Assembly: GCF_003054445.1 (NCBI RefSeq) | Contig: NC_042507.1 | Location: 1,116,001-1,180,000 of the forward strand | Length of the DNA: 64,000 bases | Direction: 5' to 3' | Origin: Pichia kudriavzevii | Lineage: Eukaryota > Ascomycota > Pichiomycetes > Pichiales > Pichiaceae | Part shown: positions 48,030-58,486 of the stretch, one piece after another | Layout of the letters: the number at the start of each line of letters is the position of its first letter | Numbering within the stretch: position 1 is the stretch's first letter | Notes under the pieces: generated by a model | Database searches by the model: none | Told to the model about the DNA's origin: nothing | The model's input: the letters and a program-made list of their open reading frames with translations, nothing else | Position numbers and translations under genes: made by a program

Positions 48030-49207
48030 ATGTCTGGTTACGTTGTACGTGCATAACTGAGAAGCAATGATTAGCTAAAGAGGATTCATTACTAACTACG
48101 ACGCCACACTTCTTCCAGACATCGATAGTGGTGGCAGGGACAATTGTTTCTGGTTCACTGAATTCAATCTTGACAAAGTACCAGGACATGCAATGCGTCA
48201 AAAACTGCCTTGACTTGAAGAACTCGGAATATTTCGACCAACCCGTTCTACAAACATTACAGATGTTTATTGGAGAGTTGCTCTGTTGGATTCCCCTGAT
48301 TATTCTGAGAGTTAGTGGTTCGAAGAAATCGACGGTCAACGAGAGAGAGCCATTGATTGGCGAGTCGTCCCTTGTGGATAGGAGGCGCCCAACATGGAAA
48401 GACTCTATCATTTTGGCGATTCCATCTACTTGTGATTTATTGGGCACCACGTTGATGAATATCGGTTTACTGTATACTCCTGTTTCCATCTATCAGATGA
48501 CCAGGGGTGCAGTCATTCTCATCATTGGCCTTATGTCCGTCGTATTCTTGAAAAAAAAAATCACAAAGTTGGAGTGGATTAGCTTGTTTGTAGTTTTCCT
48601 TGGTGTCTTTCTTGTTGGATTTAGTGGGTACATCAGTGATCAGAATGGCAGCACTGAATCGATTGATTCGAATCTCGATATTGTCTTTGGAATGCTTATA
48701 ATATTTTTGGGTATAACCATGACGGCTGCACAATTTGTTGTTGAAGAACATATTCTCTCGTATCTTGAAGTTAAACCCATGGAAGTAGTCGGGTATGAAG
48801 GCTTATATGGCTCGACTTTGACTCTCCTCGGTATGACGTTTGGCTATTTGGTCTATGGCAAGGGTATGTTTGATGTTTCTACAGCATTTCGCCAAATGCT
48901 TGAGAATAGCAACGTCCTTTACTCCTCAATTGCAATTATGTTTTGTATCTCCATCTTCAACTTCTGTGGTATTACTCTAACGTCCATTTTAAGTGCTACA
49001 TCAAGATCAACCATAGATACCTCCCGTACACTACTCGTCTGGATGATATCGCTCCTCATCGGTTGGGAAGGCTTCCACGGTCTACAATTACTGGCATTTG
49101 GTTTGCTTGTTGGAGGCACGCTTTCCTTCAACGGCGTAATCCAACCAGAAGGGTGGAACTTTGTCCCTGGATGGTTGAAAGATTTGGAATTAGAGGCACA
49201 CATCTAA
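48030..49207 (+). CDS. SLC35F6-like drug/metabolite-superfamily transporter (two exons)
   Basis: Exons 48030-48044 and 48119-49207, 367 residues. The 5-codon first exon (MSGYV) supplies the only plausible start; exon 2 alone has no ATG before the first span. After splicing, TSIVVAGTIVSGSLNSILTKYQD forms span 1, as in SLC35F6 (LVTGSINTLSAKWAD). About ten spans follow, with PSTCDLLGTTLMNIGLLYTPVSIYQMTRGAVI typical of the nucleotide-sugar/DMT fold. Human SLC35F6 is lysosomal/mitochondrial with no settled substrate, so no substrate is assigned here. An acidic-dileucine-like EREPLIGESS in the first loop (~80) could direct vacuolar sorting (inference). Confidence 0.75.
48045..48118 (+). other. Intron in the SLC35F6-like gene
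   Basis: Donor GTACGT at 48045-48050, perfect branch point TACTAAC at 48090-48096, acceptor CAG ending at 48118. Length 74 nt, phase 0, branch A 23 nt from the acceptor. Confidence 0.88.
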
Positions 49208-49458
49208 GTGTTTGTCGTCGGACTCCATATGGTTGCACCTTGATATAATGTTTATAAAGGAGAGTTATAGTAAACCATATTGGAGGTAGTTCTCACGGGG
49301 CCGCCCATACTTCAAAATGAAAATAAATTTGAGAAATTCTCACAATGGGTTAGTTGGCCTCATTTTCGATAATAGATATGCCGCCGTAGCGTTACTTTTA
49401 CCTGTGAAGATTATGCTGATCACTGGGAAGTAGACTCTAATTAAACAACAGCAACCGC

Positions 49459-49983
49459 ATGATGACAGATAATAGCCGACTTTTCAAATTCTCATTACCA
49501 TTCCAAATGAATCATCATTCACTTCGTTCAACAACAATGTACGCCTCCGGAGTGTTGTATTCATTGGGACTTTGGCAGATGATAGACGCTTCAATTTTCA
49601 GTAAAACAATCAATGCCAGCACTGTCCATATATCACTACTTGATTGGGTTCCTTTTATATGTTCAACCTTTGGAATGATTGTGGTCAATTCCTTGGATAA
49701 GGTACAATTGATTAATGGTAACGGTGGTGGATTTGATAGCGGATTGAATTCAATACAGTGGCAAGCAAGAGTTGTGTTGTTTGTTGGATTCAGCTTATTG
49801 GCTTTGGGATTTAGTGGTTCCATTCTCGTTTTGATTTTGAAGTTTGTTGTGAAGGGTTACACAGAAGGTCCTACAATCAACATGGGCACAGAAAATGTAT
49901 TTGCCAATCTATGTGTTTTAGCAAGTTGCACGATTCTCTGGATTGTATCTACTATCGAAGAGGATAACTCATTATCTTTATAA
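49459..49983 (+). CDS. VPS68: Vacuolar protein sorting protein Vps68
   Basis: 174 residues (yeast Vps68 184), four membrane spans. Vps68 works with Vps55 at late endosomes in endosome-to-vacuole transport. Blocks match the yeast protein: YASGVLYSLGLWQMIDA, DWVPFICSTFGMIVVNSLDK, WQARVVLFVGFSLLALGFSGS and NVFANLCVLASCTILWI. The start has two adjacent ATGs (49459, 49462); the first is taken. Confidence 0.94.
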   Translation: MMTDNSRLFKFSLPFQMNHHSLRSTTMYASGVLYSLGLWQMIDASIFSKTINASTVHISLLDWVPFICSTFGMIVVNSLDKVQLINGNGGGFDSGLNSIQWQARVVLFVGFSLLALGFSGSILVLILKFVVKGYTEGPTINMGTENVFANLCVLASCTILWIVSTIEEDNSLSL

Positions 49984-50215
49984 TTGTTTTATCTTATAAT
50001 TAGTCAAGGAGATTGTTGGTTTTTCTTTACCATAGAAACAAATCTAAATAAAAGTAGTATTAAGATTTAACTTATAGAAGGTGGTTTAATCGTAGGAGAG
50101 GCATATTTTTTTTTAGAAGTGGGTGATTCCAAAATCAGTTCCAATCATCATATGTGAGTAAATAAGTAAAAGAGAAACCTAAGAAGCTAGTTACTTGAAA
50201 CCTGAAAAGTGGAAA

Positions 50216-51325
50216 TTAATTTCTTGGTAATATAGAATTCAACAATTTTCCAAATGTCTTTAGTTCATAGTCACTGAAATTGAATAACAAGTTGTCCACT
50301 TTGAATGGTGCTGCTTTGATCCTCGATTGAACAGTAAACTGGATATTCTTTATTTCATCAAAAAAAGAGTGTGCCATTATTTGAGAAGGAGAGTATCTTT
50401 CGGTAGGGCTATATACCAAAACTTTCATCAATAAATCAATACCTTCAGGAGATGCATTTCCAAAAACCTTTTTAAACCTAACATCGATGGTGGACGAGTA
50501 GATCTTATGAGAATACATTGGGCCATTGTACTGAGGATTTGAGGTGAATATAAAATCTTCAGATGGAGGGCCTAGTAACTTTGTAATCTCTCTCAATTGC
50601 AACATTGGTTCTTGACCTTGGAACACAGGTTTACCCATATACATTTCACCCATAACACAACCTAACCCCCATATATCTATCTTTGTTGTATAGATACAAC
50701 ATCCTACTATCAACTCCGGGGCCCTGTAATACCTCGAGCAAATGTAAGACACTGATGGTTGATTAGGTTCAAGCACTTTGGCCGAACCAAAATCACAGAT
50801 TTTTAAAAGTAAGGTTTCAGGATTGATGAGGATATTAGAAGGTTTAATATCTCTATGACAGATTTGGAAAGAATGTAAGTAATTCATTGCCCTTGCAATT
50901 TGGAAAGTATAAATTTTGACTTGATTTTCAGGCAAAGACGACTTATTCAAATAATAACGCTTAATCTCAGATTGCAAGTTGCAGGGTAAACATTCCATTG
51001 CCAAATGTTGATAAATTCTGTTATTGTCATCCTTATTAGGGTAATTATAGAAATACTTGAGAGCCACTATATTTGGATGATTGGTTTGCTTCAAAATTTG
51101 CAATTCTCTAGATTTATATTCAGTCTGAGCCGGAACCTTCTTGATTGCAAATGGACCTATCCAAACATCTTGAGGGCTATTTGGCTCGGATAAAGCGTTT
51201 TTCAAGTTGGCCTGTAGAACTGTACCAAAGGCGCCTTCGCCAATTTTGGTAATTTCCTGCACAAACATGGGACGGGTAATACCACTGGTATTGCTGGTAA
51301 CGTCTTTAACTAGATATTCTGGCAT
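50216..51325 (-). CDS. MCK1: GSK3-family protein kinase, Mck1-like
   Basis: 369 residues (yeast Mck1 375). Dual-specificity GSK3-type kinase acting in stress response, meiosis and protein degradation. Visible kinase motifs: Gly loop GEGAFGTV (~29-36), AIKK lysine, HRDIKPSN catalytic loop, DFG (ICDFGSAK), activating Tyr in SVSYICSRYYRAPE, then WGLGCVMGEM, GQEPMLQLREITKLLGPP. The SVSYICSR and GQEP blocks favour Mck1 over Rim11/Mrk1. Residues between Gly loop and AIKK carry a short insert (SEPNSPQD). Cytosol/nucleus. Confidence 0.9.
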   Translation of the reverse strand: MPEYLVKDVTSNTSGITRPMFVQEITKIGEGAFGTVLQANLKNALSEPNSPQDVWIGPFAIKKVPAQTEYKSRELQILKQTNHPNIVALKYFYNYPNKDDNNRIYQHLAMECLPCNLQSEIKRYYLNKSSLPENQVKIYTFQIARAMNYLHSFQICHRDIKPSNILINPETLLLKICDFGSAKVLEPNQPSVSYICSRYYRAPELIVGCCIYTTKIDIWGLGCVMGEMYMGKPVFQGQEPMLQLREITKLLGPPSEDFIFTSNPQYNGPMYSHKIYSSTIDVRFKKVFGNASPEGIDLLMKVLVYSPTERYSPSQIMAHSFFDEIKNIQFTVQSRIKAAPFKVDNLLFNFSDYELKTFGKLLNSILPRN

Positions 51326-51651
51326 CTTTGTGAGTTCGACTTTGGTTTAGTATCTTTGAGGGGATGCAATGCTAATTGGACACTTGTCAGATTCTTTCAG
51401 CAACTACTAAAGGGGACAATTGAAAGCACGTATAAGTAGCTAATCAAATTGAGCTAGCAGACACCTATACCAAATATTGGAAGCGTTAGATGAAAGGGGA
51501 TGTGTACTATACACTTGCAAATGCAACTCGACGCAAATTCGTATATTCACATTCAACAAGGCGATTCTCGGTTCATTTTTGATGCTAATTTTGACTGCTA
51601 TTGTATTTTCTCATTATCTTTGCCAAGACCATTTTGCTGATTAAAAAAAAA
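51326..51651. other. MCK1 promoter region and tRNA 3' flank
   Basis: 326 bp. It begins upstream of the minus-strand kinase and ends in the A8-9 run (51643-51651) that is the poly-T Pol III terminator of the neighbouring tRNA. No other feature seen. Confidence 0.5.
51643..51651 (-). terminator. Pol III terminator of tRNA-iMet
   Basis: On the minus strand the tRNA is followed at once by a T-rich run (TATTTTTTTT), the RNA polymerase III stop signal. Confidence 0.85.
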
Positions 51652-51723
51652 TAGCACCGGTTGGTTTCGATCCAACGACATCAGGGTTATGAGCCCTGCG
51701 CGCTTCCACTGCGCCACGGTGCT
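51652..51723 (-). tRNA. Initiator tRNA-Met (CAT)
   Basis: 72 nt on the minus strand, starting AGCACCGTGGCGCAGTGGAA, without intron. The anticodon loop is CTCATAA, stem CAGGG/CCCTG. Initiator hallmarks are present: first pair A-T instead of G-C, and a T-loop reading ATCGAAA (A54, A60) in place of TTC. It differs from S. cerevisiae initiator tRNA mainly by compensated pairs in the acceptor and T stems. The discriminator is A (complement of 51652). Confidence 0.96.
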
Positions 51724-52123
51724 TTGATGACCTTTTTGAAGAGCCAAGAATTACTAATCCACAGGATCTCTTTTACTATGATAGAACACTTTGTTAGTCA
51801 TAGTAAGTATAAAATTTTTGGCCACTAGGCCTTAACCTTCGGGACTAAAAATTCTTTTTTATTTTACATTGAAGAGAAAAGTTTTTCATACTTTCAAAGA
51901 AATCATCTCTTAATATTTATAATTAAGTATAAATCATGTACAAATTTGATTGACAAAAAAAAAAAAGCGAATCGGGGGAAAAATATAAAATGTTTACATA
52001 AGCAAACATATATATTCATAATTAGTGAATTTTTATTTGTCAATTGCATTCCAGTTAGGCATTCTTCCCTCCCCCTCCCTTTCCAGAAAGCAAAGACACT
52101 CACTGGGAACATTCAAACCTAAT
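51724..52123. other. Region upstream of the tRNA and of the NDUFAF6-like gene
   Basis: 400 bp, AT-rich with an A-run at 51956-51966. No gene or specific site seen. Internal A and B boxes drive the tRNA itself. Confidence 0.45.
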
Positions 52124-53305
52124 ATGCTTATATCCAGATACATAAATAGACATGTAGCATTGCGTGGAATATTCCACCTTTCTCCTGTGGCCAAATATTC
52201 AACCAAACCCGACCCATATACGGAAAAAGTCAGTAGGGCCAGATTTGATTGCATTGAGCAACTGAAAAAAGCTGATCCGAATTCTCTGCTTATATCAAAG
52301 ATGTATCCGGAATATCTTCGGGACTCATTTATTGGTCTCAAATCATTTAACATAGAGCTATCTAAGATTTCCTTTGCTTTCCAGCCGGGTGCAACCTCCA
52401 AATCAAAAGAATTGAATAACTTGAAGTTCCTCTTTTGGTCCCAACAAATAGATAAATGTTCGCAGTTAAATCTTGATAATGCAGCATCAATACTTTTAGA
52501 CATAAACGAACCATCCACTATTCTTATTGGAGATACAATATTGAAAAACTTAGTATTAAATCCAGAAATGTTGAAACAAATGATCACAAGTCATCAGCAT
52601 TTCTATAATGAGAACAGCACTGTTGGTTTTAGAAATGTGGACGAAATTTGCTCTTTTGGCGAAGGTACTCATTCTCAGATAAACTATCTGATGCAATCAA
52701 TCCTCTTATCTCCATCACTAACGGGGTTTTCAAACATAGGTATTGATTTGCTAGAGTTACCTAATTCGAATGATCTAAGAAATACCTTGACTGATATTAG
52801 TGCTCATTTAGGCCAAGCGACCTCAATCAGCTCATTTTTAATTGCACTGAAATACTTTGCTACGAAAAAACAAACGTTGATGCTACCATCTGATTCACTA
52901 ATAAAATATAAGCTACCAGAGGAAGTTGTTCTTAGATACCTACAGGGAAGGGAAGTTGAAGAACAGATGCAAGTGAAGGAATTGTTGAAGAATGTTGTAT
53001 TTGATATTGCCACATTGGCGAATGATCATATAATTACTGCTAGAACTAAATTAGAGAAAGCTACCAAATTGTCTTTAAAGTTAGCAATAGAGAATAACAA
53101 ACCGGATTTAGTGTCTGCTTTGAAAAGGGAGAAAAAAAGTTTTCCGGAATGTTTGTTTCTCCCTTATATATCTGGTATTCCAACGATCTTGTACTTGGAA
53201 CGTCTAGAAAAATACGATTTTGATGTGCTTCATCCGAAATTAGCTTTCAAAGACTGGCGTCTAGCTTTCCGCCTGTGGAATGCAGATCGTACTCGATCAG
53301 TGTAG
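52124..53305 (+). CDS. NDUFAF6-like complex I assembly factor (phytoene/squalene-synthase fold)
   Basis: 393 residues. A basic presequence (MLISRYINRHVALRG ... KYST) suggests mitochondrial import. The rest is an all-helical trans-isoprenyl-diphosphate-synthase fold. The diagnostic block is DISAHLGQATSISSFLIALKYFATKKQTLMLPSD, matching the H(I/L)GxAxGI...LR..P......LP.D block of NDUFAF6. The Asp-rich catalytic DxxxD motifs of true squalene/phytoene synthases are not evident, as in NDUFAF6. Its presence fits a yeast that keeps respiratory complex I. The ATG at 52124 is chosen for the presequence; the frame extends upstream without ATG. Confidence 0.8.
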   Translation: MLISRYINRHVALRGIFHLSPVAKYSTKPDPYTEKVSRARFDCIEQLKKADPNSLLISKMYPEYLRDSFIGLKSFNIELSKISFAFQPGATSKSKELNNLKFLFWSQQIDKCSQLNLDNAASILLDINEPSTILIGDTILKNLVLNPEMLKQMITSHQHFYNENSTVGFRNVDEICSFGEGTHSQINYLMQSILLSPSLTGFSNIGIDLLELPNSNDLRNTLTDISAHLGQATSISSFLIALKYFATKKQTLMLPSDSLIKYKLPEEVVLRYLQGREVEEQMQVKELLKNVVFDIATLANDHIITARTKLEKATKLSLKLAIENNKPDLVSALKREKKSFPECLFLPYISGIPTILYLERLEKYDFDVLHPKLAFKDWRLAFRLWNADRTRSV

Positions 53306-53587
53306 ATTAACTCATTCAACTTCAACCCCTTTTGTATATATTATCTATTAACTTTACGTAGTATTGCAAGCTGACGTAATAGGTATTCGGCACAATCATG
53401 TTCCCCTCGTGAAAAAACAAAGGTTTTGTGCGTCGCTCAAAAACCCAAAGTGGACAGTCTGTTTTTTTTTCTAATATTCCTGATCGGCTGGTCTTTTCTA
53501 ATTTGTTAGAAAAACAAACATCAGATAATCTAGATTGTATTCTCCACGAGTTTGGATACCATTACATATACGTCACCAAGGAGGAAA

Positions 53588-56500
53588 ATGTCAATAGCTT
53601 CAGCTAGTGGCAAAGAAGGGAGTCATGGTTTCATGAGCAGTCATGATCTACCGACCCCCAATGAGGATAACCTAGCTTCCATTGATCCATTGGCTTTTGT
53701 CATTCAGGAATGCACATTTATTTCAAGCTCAATGCGCAAAAATAACAGAAGCACTTCAAATCCCTTTGCTTCGATCTTATTGAACCAATTTTTGACCGAT
53801 TCGTCTTATCCAGATGATTCAATTTTACAAGCTTCAGGAAGTTCCGGAAATTTGAATAATTTCCCCAAAGTGCCTAAGAGTTCGTCAGCTTCTTCCAAAA
53901 ATAACGCAGCTAGGTTTAAGGATGATGATCCTTTCCTTTCAGGATTTGTTGAATTACGTTCAATTCTTTCAGAAACAGATGATATCTCTTTAATTGATAT
54001 CATTACTTTACTACAGCCTTTTCTAGTGGTGATTAAATCTCCATCAACCTCTTGTTACATCACAAGCATTACGATTTCGTCTTTGACAAAGTTTTTCAAA
54101 TATAACATTATCAATGAAAACCAATCAAATATTGTACAAGCTTTATCGCAGATTGTGTCAACATTATCTCATTGTAGATTTGAAGGTGCAGACCAAACAC
54201 AAGATGATATTTTGCTAGTTAAGATTATACAGTTACTGGAAGCAATTGTTATCTCAAAATTGGGTTCTTTGTTAACAGATGATTCAATGTACGAGATAAT
54301 TTCAACTTGTTTCTCATTGGCTATTAACACCAGAAGAAGGGATATGTTAAGAAGCGCCGCTGAGAATTCCTTATTAACAATTACTCAAGTTGTTTTTAGT
54401 AAATTGAAAAATTTAGAATCAATTCCAGAAATTGATCATAATACCAAGAGTTCCAATGTTGAATTTTCTAATGATTTATTACCAAATGATACCATAGGTA
54501 GATCAACTCCTGTGGTAGAGTCAAACGATGACCTACTGCAAGAAAAAAGCAACGAAAGAGATGAAGAAGACACCTTAGTCCATAACGAACAGAAAGAGGA
54601 AGAGAAAAGTCCAACTGAAGGCAATGTGCACGAAGAGAGTAATACATCCAAAGAAAAGGAATCTTTAGAACTCGTTAATCAAGAAGCTGATCTGTCTCCT
54701 TATGGTATACCATGTATGTCTGAATTTTTGAATCACACGATTGATATTATTTCACCTGAGAATAAGTATAGGTTTACTGAAAGTACCAGGGCTCTAGCAT
54801 TAGAAATTCTGATCAGAATTATTGAAGTCTCAGGAGCACATTTAGCAAAACACAGCCAACTATTCTCTCTAATTTCTGATAATTGCTGTCATCATTTGGT
54901 CTTATTAATAACTAGTAGTGACTCAATGATCTTAATTTCTTCTGCAATGAAGTTGATTCTTTATTTCTCATTGAATTTTCCTAATTTGCTAAAAGCGCAG
55001 TTAGAATTGGTATTTAAAAGCATCTTCGAATCAATACTTGCAAATGATGAGGTTTTGCACACAAGTTTACAAGATTACAGAGATTCAGTTTTTGAAATGT
55101 CTAAGAAGGGTAAATTTGAAACCAATTCCTTAACTGAATCCGAGATCGAAGATCTAAGGAAAGAGTTTGACACAGGTAAGTCACCAGAAATAAAGGAATT
55201 TTTCATTGAAAGCTTAAGCGTTTTATGGTGCAGATCACCATATCTCTTTATTAACCTGTTCAAGTCATATGAATCTGATTTTGAAAGGTCGGATATAACT
55301 GATCGTTTTCTTCAGATTCTCTGCAGACTGTCTTACTCAGATTGCTCTATTGTTACTACCAACAGTGTTCCTCCAATATGTTTGGATGGGCTACTTTCTT
55401 TTGTTAATAATATTTACAATAGAGTTAAAAGAGGAATAGCCGAAAAAATTGACCCTGAAGCCGCAGAAAAGGTATCTATTTTACAATCATATACACAAAA
55501 ATCTGATTTCATCGATTGTATTAGGATCTGGAATGAAAAACCCTCAAAAGGTTTTGAAGCCTTGCATGAAAAAGGATTTATTCAGGACCCATCTGACGAT
55601 AAGGAGGTTGCATCGTTTTTGTTTACCAACTCTGGTCGGGTCGATAAGAGAAAACTGGGTGAATTGCTTGCTAAACCAACAAATTCAAAGTTATTGAAAG
55701 AGTTTGTTAACTTACTAGATTTCAAAAACTTGAGACCTGATGAGTCATTGAGGATACTATTAAGTTATTTTAGATTACCAGGTGAAGCCCAACAAATTGA
55801 ACGTATCGTCACAATCTTTAGTGAGAGATATATTGAATGTCAAGATTATACTGAAGAAGCCGATGAGGAAGACACGGAAAAAGTTTTGCCGGATGTGGAT
55901 TCAATGATTGTCCTTTCATTTTCTATCATTATGCTAAATACTGATTTGTATAACCCAAGTGTTAAGAAACCTATGACCTTAGATGATTATCAGAGAAATG
56001 TTCGTGGCACTTATAATGGTACGGACTTTCCCTCATGGTACACAGAGAAAATCTACTATAGTATTAAGGAAAAGGAAATAATTATGCCAGAAGAACACAA
56101 GGGATCTCAGAAGTATTTTGAAAATGCATGGCATTCTGTTGTTGCCGAACAAGAGTCAAAAAAGATGACAGACCATGATTCAGTAACAACTTCTTGGATT
56201 ACCGATAATGGTTCTTCATTATCAGAATTATTAGCATTTGATAAAATACTGTTTGGAAAGCATTGCAAAAATTTGATATCTGCTTTTGTTATTATGTTTG
56301 ATGACGCTACTCATGATAGCTTAATAACAAAAATGATGTCAACTATTGAAAAATGTGCAGCAATTGCTATCTTTTTTGGCATGGAGGACATCGTAGACTC
56401 CGTAATCGAAATAACTGCACACTTATCAACTTTGACCGGCGTCAAGAAGTCTGAATATTCTTATGAAGTGAGAGATGTGTTGCCAATTATAGAACTTAAC

Positions 56501-58255
56501 AACGATAAGGAAAATGAGCCCTCAATTTATGTCAGCGATGCTTCAATACTATTTGGCAGAGATTATCGTGCGCAGTTAAGTCTAATTGTTTTATTTAGAA
56601 TTTTGAAAAGATTCAATTACAAAGTCACTAAAGGATGGTATTATTTAACTAAAGCTATCTTGAAATTATTTGAAATTGGCATGTTTGATCCAAATGTTTT
56701 CAAGGATTTCCAGAAGAAACTTCAGTTTGATCAGTTAGCCAAGCCACCAGCTGAATTCAGATTGAACGAATCGGATGTTAACAAAGATGGCGGCTTATTC
56801 TCAACTTTTTCTTCATTCATGAAAGGTATTACAACCGAGACACCTGAACCAACTAGAGAAGAAATCGAGATCACTATATCATGTTTGGAATTTATTGATA
56901 CAATAGGCGTTAAAGATGTTTTTTTCCAAGTGAGTAAGATAAAAGACAATGAGAATATGAATAAACTAACGCAAATATTGTTGGCATTGTTACCGCACAA
57001 GAGCGATTCAACTGAGAGGTTTTTTGCTGAAGAATCTTTATTACTTTTAGAGCTATGCGTTTGCTACTTGATCATTACGAAAAACAACAAACTAATCAAC
57101 CAAGTTTTCAGTAAATGTGATTCGATTATTTCAGATACTAATGAGATGAAAATGTCCACAATATGCAGAATTTTGTCTTACAAACTTTTGCTACTAAATG
57201 TTTGCCAAAAAAATGAAAATAATAAATCTGTTTTGAAGTCTACAGTAGAGTATATATTCGCATTATCAAAGAATTCTCGTGACTCATTTGTGAAACACGG
57301 GATTAGTGTTTTAATTCCATTGGAACAGCTAGCATTAACCAAAGAGTCATGGTGCTCAAAGGAAGTGTTGTTTAGTGATACCTATTGGAACATTATCAGA
57401 ATAATTGCATCGCTACCAAAGAATACGGAAAGTGTTTATATATTCATTTTTACCGTTGTCAAGCAACACACGCAGATCATAGAGTATAGAAATTTCATGA
57501 ATATCCTAGGATTATTGGATGAAATATCGGCTGTTGGTGCCTATGGGGCCCAATGGGAACATGAATATGATAAGCTAATTGATAGTGGCGTGAACGTTAT
57601 TGATAAAAAGAATCCTTTTCAGCACTTAGTTGACATTGGTATTAAGTCGATTACACTAACAAGTGATTTAGGAAAGGTTATTAAGACAGAATCATTTCAA
57701 AAATCAGTTGAAGAAAGAAAAGAAACAAATCAAAATATAGTTGTTTCATGGTATCCGTTAATCGAGGCGATTTCTCACCAATGTTATAACCCATGTAGAC
57801 AAATTAGAAATCATGCATTAAATGTATTGGGCCAATTGTTACTTAAGTCTAGTACTATTCCGCTTGAAGAGCTATCTATTGACAAGATATTTGAAGCTGC
57901 ATGTCTAAGATTATTGGTGGAGTTAATGAAGCCGGAGGTTAATGGTACTGATGTTAAGGGTATGACAAAAACCCAACGTGATGTTATTGGTTTATCGGGT
58001 AAAGTCATTATCACACACACTTTTAAAGATTTGGAAAATGCAGTCGAAAAGCTCTTTGCTGTTTCCAGTCAATTGCTACAGCATAATAGAAACATCTATC
58101 CTCATACAGGCCACGAAGACGAAATTGTAGAACTACTTAGAAACGTTTTGATGGTCAGGAAATCTGAATTAGACCTCACCAAATTAAAGGGATACAAAAT
58201 GGACGGTGTTCTAAAGAAATTAGTCGAAGAGGTGATAAATATCTCCAATCCTTGA
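53588..58255 (+). CDS. GEA2: Large ARF guanine-nucleotide exchange factor, Gea1/Gea2 (GBF1) type
   Basis: 1555 residues. Activates Arf1 on early Golgi for COPI traffic. The N-terminus has the DCB start DPLAFVIQECTFISSSMRKNNR (~31-52), as in yeast Gea1/2. An acidic insert (~300-365) precedes HUS helices. The Sec7 domain spans ~665-875, with glutamic finger in YFRLPGEAQQIERIV and the SFSIIMLNTDLYNP block. HDS helices follow to the end. S. cerevisiae Gea1/2 are ~1410-1460 residues. The GEA1/GEA2 split is specific to the S. cerevisiae lineage, so the symbol is nominal. The first ATG (MSIASASG) is at 53588. Confidence 0.92.
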   Translation: MSIASASGKEGSHGFMSSHDLPTPNEDNLASIDPLAFVIQECTFISSSMRKNNRSTSNPFASILLNQFLTDSSYPDDSILQASGSSGNLNNFPKVPKSSSASSKNNAARFKDDDPFLSGFVELRSILSETDDISLIDIITLLQPFLVVIKSPSTSCYITSITISSLTKFFKYNIINENQSNIVQALSQIVSTLSHCRFEGADQTQDDILLVKIIQLLEAIVISKLGSLLTDDSMYEIISTCFSLAINTRRRDMLRSAAENSLLTITQVVFSKLKNLESIPEIDHNTKSSNVEFSNDLLPNDTIGRSTPVVESNDDLLQEKSNERDEEDTLVHNEQKEEEKSPTEGNVHEESNTSKEKESLELVNQEADLSPYGIPCMSEFLNHTIDIISPENKYRFTESTRALALEILIRIIEVSGAHLAKHSQLFSLISDNCCHHLVLLITSSDSMILISSAMKLILYFSLNFPNLLKAQLELVFKSIFESILANDEVLHTSLQDYRDSVFEMSKKGKFETNSLTESEIEDLRKEFDTGKSPEIKEFFIESLSVLWCRSPYLFINLFKSYESDFERSDITDRFLQILCRLSYSDCSIVTTNSVPPICLDGLLSFVNNIYNRVKRGIAEKIDPEAAEKVSILQSYTQKSDFIDCIRIWNEKPSKGFEALHEKGFIQDPSDDKEVASFLFTNSGRVDKRKLGELLAKPTNSKLLKEFVNLLDFKNLRPDESLRILLSYFRLPGEAQQIERIVTIFSERYIECQDYTEEADEEDTEKVLPDVDSMIVLSFSIIMLNTDLYNPSVKKPMTLDDYQRNVRGTYNGTDFPSWYTEKIYYSIKEKEIIMPEEHKGSQKYFENAWHSVVAEQESKKMTDHDSVTTSWITDNGSSLSELLAFDKILFGKHCKNLISAFVIMFDDATHDSLITKMMSTIEKCAAIAIFFGMEDIVDSVIEITAHLSTLTGVKKSEYSYEVRDVLPIIELNNDKENEPSIYVSDASILFGRDYRAQLSLIVLFRILKRFNYKVTKGWYYLTKAILKLFEIGMFDPNVFKDFQKKLQFDQLAKPPAEFRLNESDVNKDGGLFSTFSSFMKGITTETPEPTREEIEITISCLEFIDTIGVKDVFFQVSKIKDNENMNKLTQILLALLPHKSDSTERFFAEESLLLLELCVCYLIITKNNKLINQVFSKCDSIISDTNEMKMSTICRILSYKLLLLNVCQKNENNKSVLKSTVEYIFALSKNSRDSFVKHGISVLIPLEQLALTKESWCSKEVLFSDTYWNIIRIIASLPKNTESVYIFIFTVVKQHTQIIEYRNFMNILGLLDEISAVGAYGAQWEHEYDKLIDSGVNVIDKKNPFQHLVDIGIKSITLTSDLGKVIKTESFQKSVEERKETNQNIVVSWYPLIEAISHQCYNPCRQIRNHALNVLGQLLLKSSTIPLEELSIDKIFEAACLRLLVELMKPEVNGTDVKGMTKTQRDVIGLSGKVIITHTFKDLENAVEKLFAVSSQLLQHNRNIYPHTGHEDEIVELLRNVLMVRKSELDLTKLKGYKMDGVLKKLVEEVINISNP

Positions 58256-58486
58256 ACTTAATAATGTGTATATAAAAAATGTGTAAATCCTTTTAATTGT
58301 TTTCTTTTCTTGGTTGAAGCTGTGAATTTCAGATAATTAAAAACTGTTTTTTTCATGCATGTACAGATCAACTTTGATAATTTCATCTAAAAATGCGAGA
58401 TTTATTAATTATTTGATGTTACCTTATTGACATTTGCTTTTAACTTTTGATTTATTAATTCAAGTAAGTTGGTTGCACGCAGCTGA

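Noticed and set aside
51720-51735. TGATGA next to the tRNA as a box C/D snoRNA start
   Set aside because: No matching D box or terminal stem within a suitable distance.
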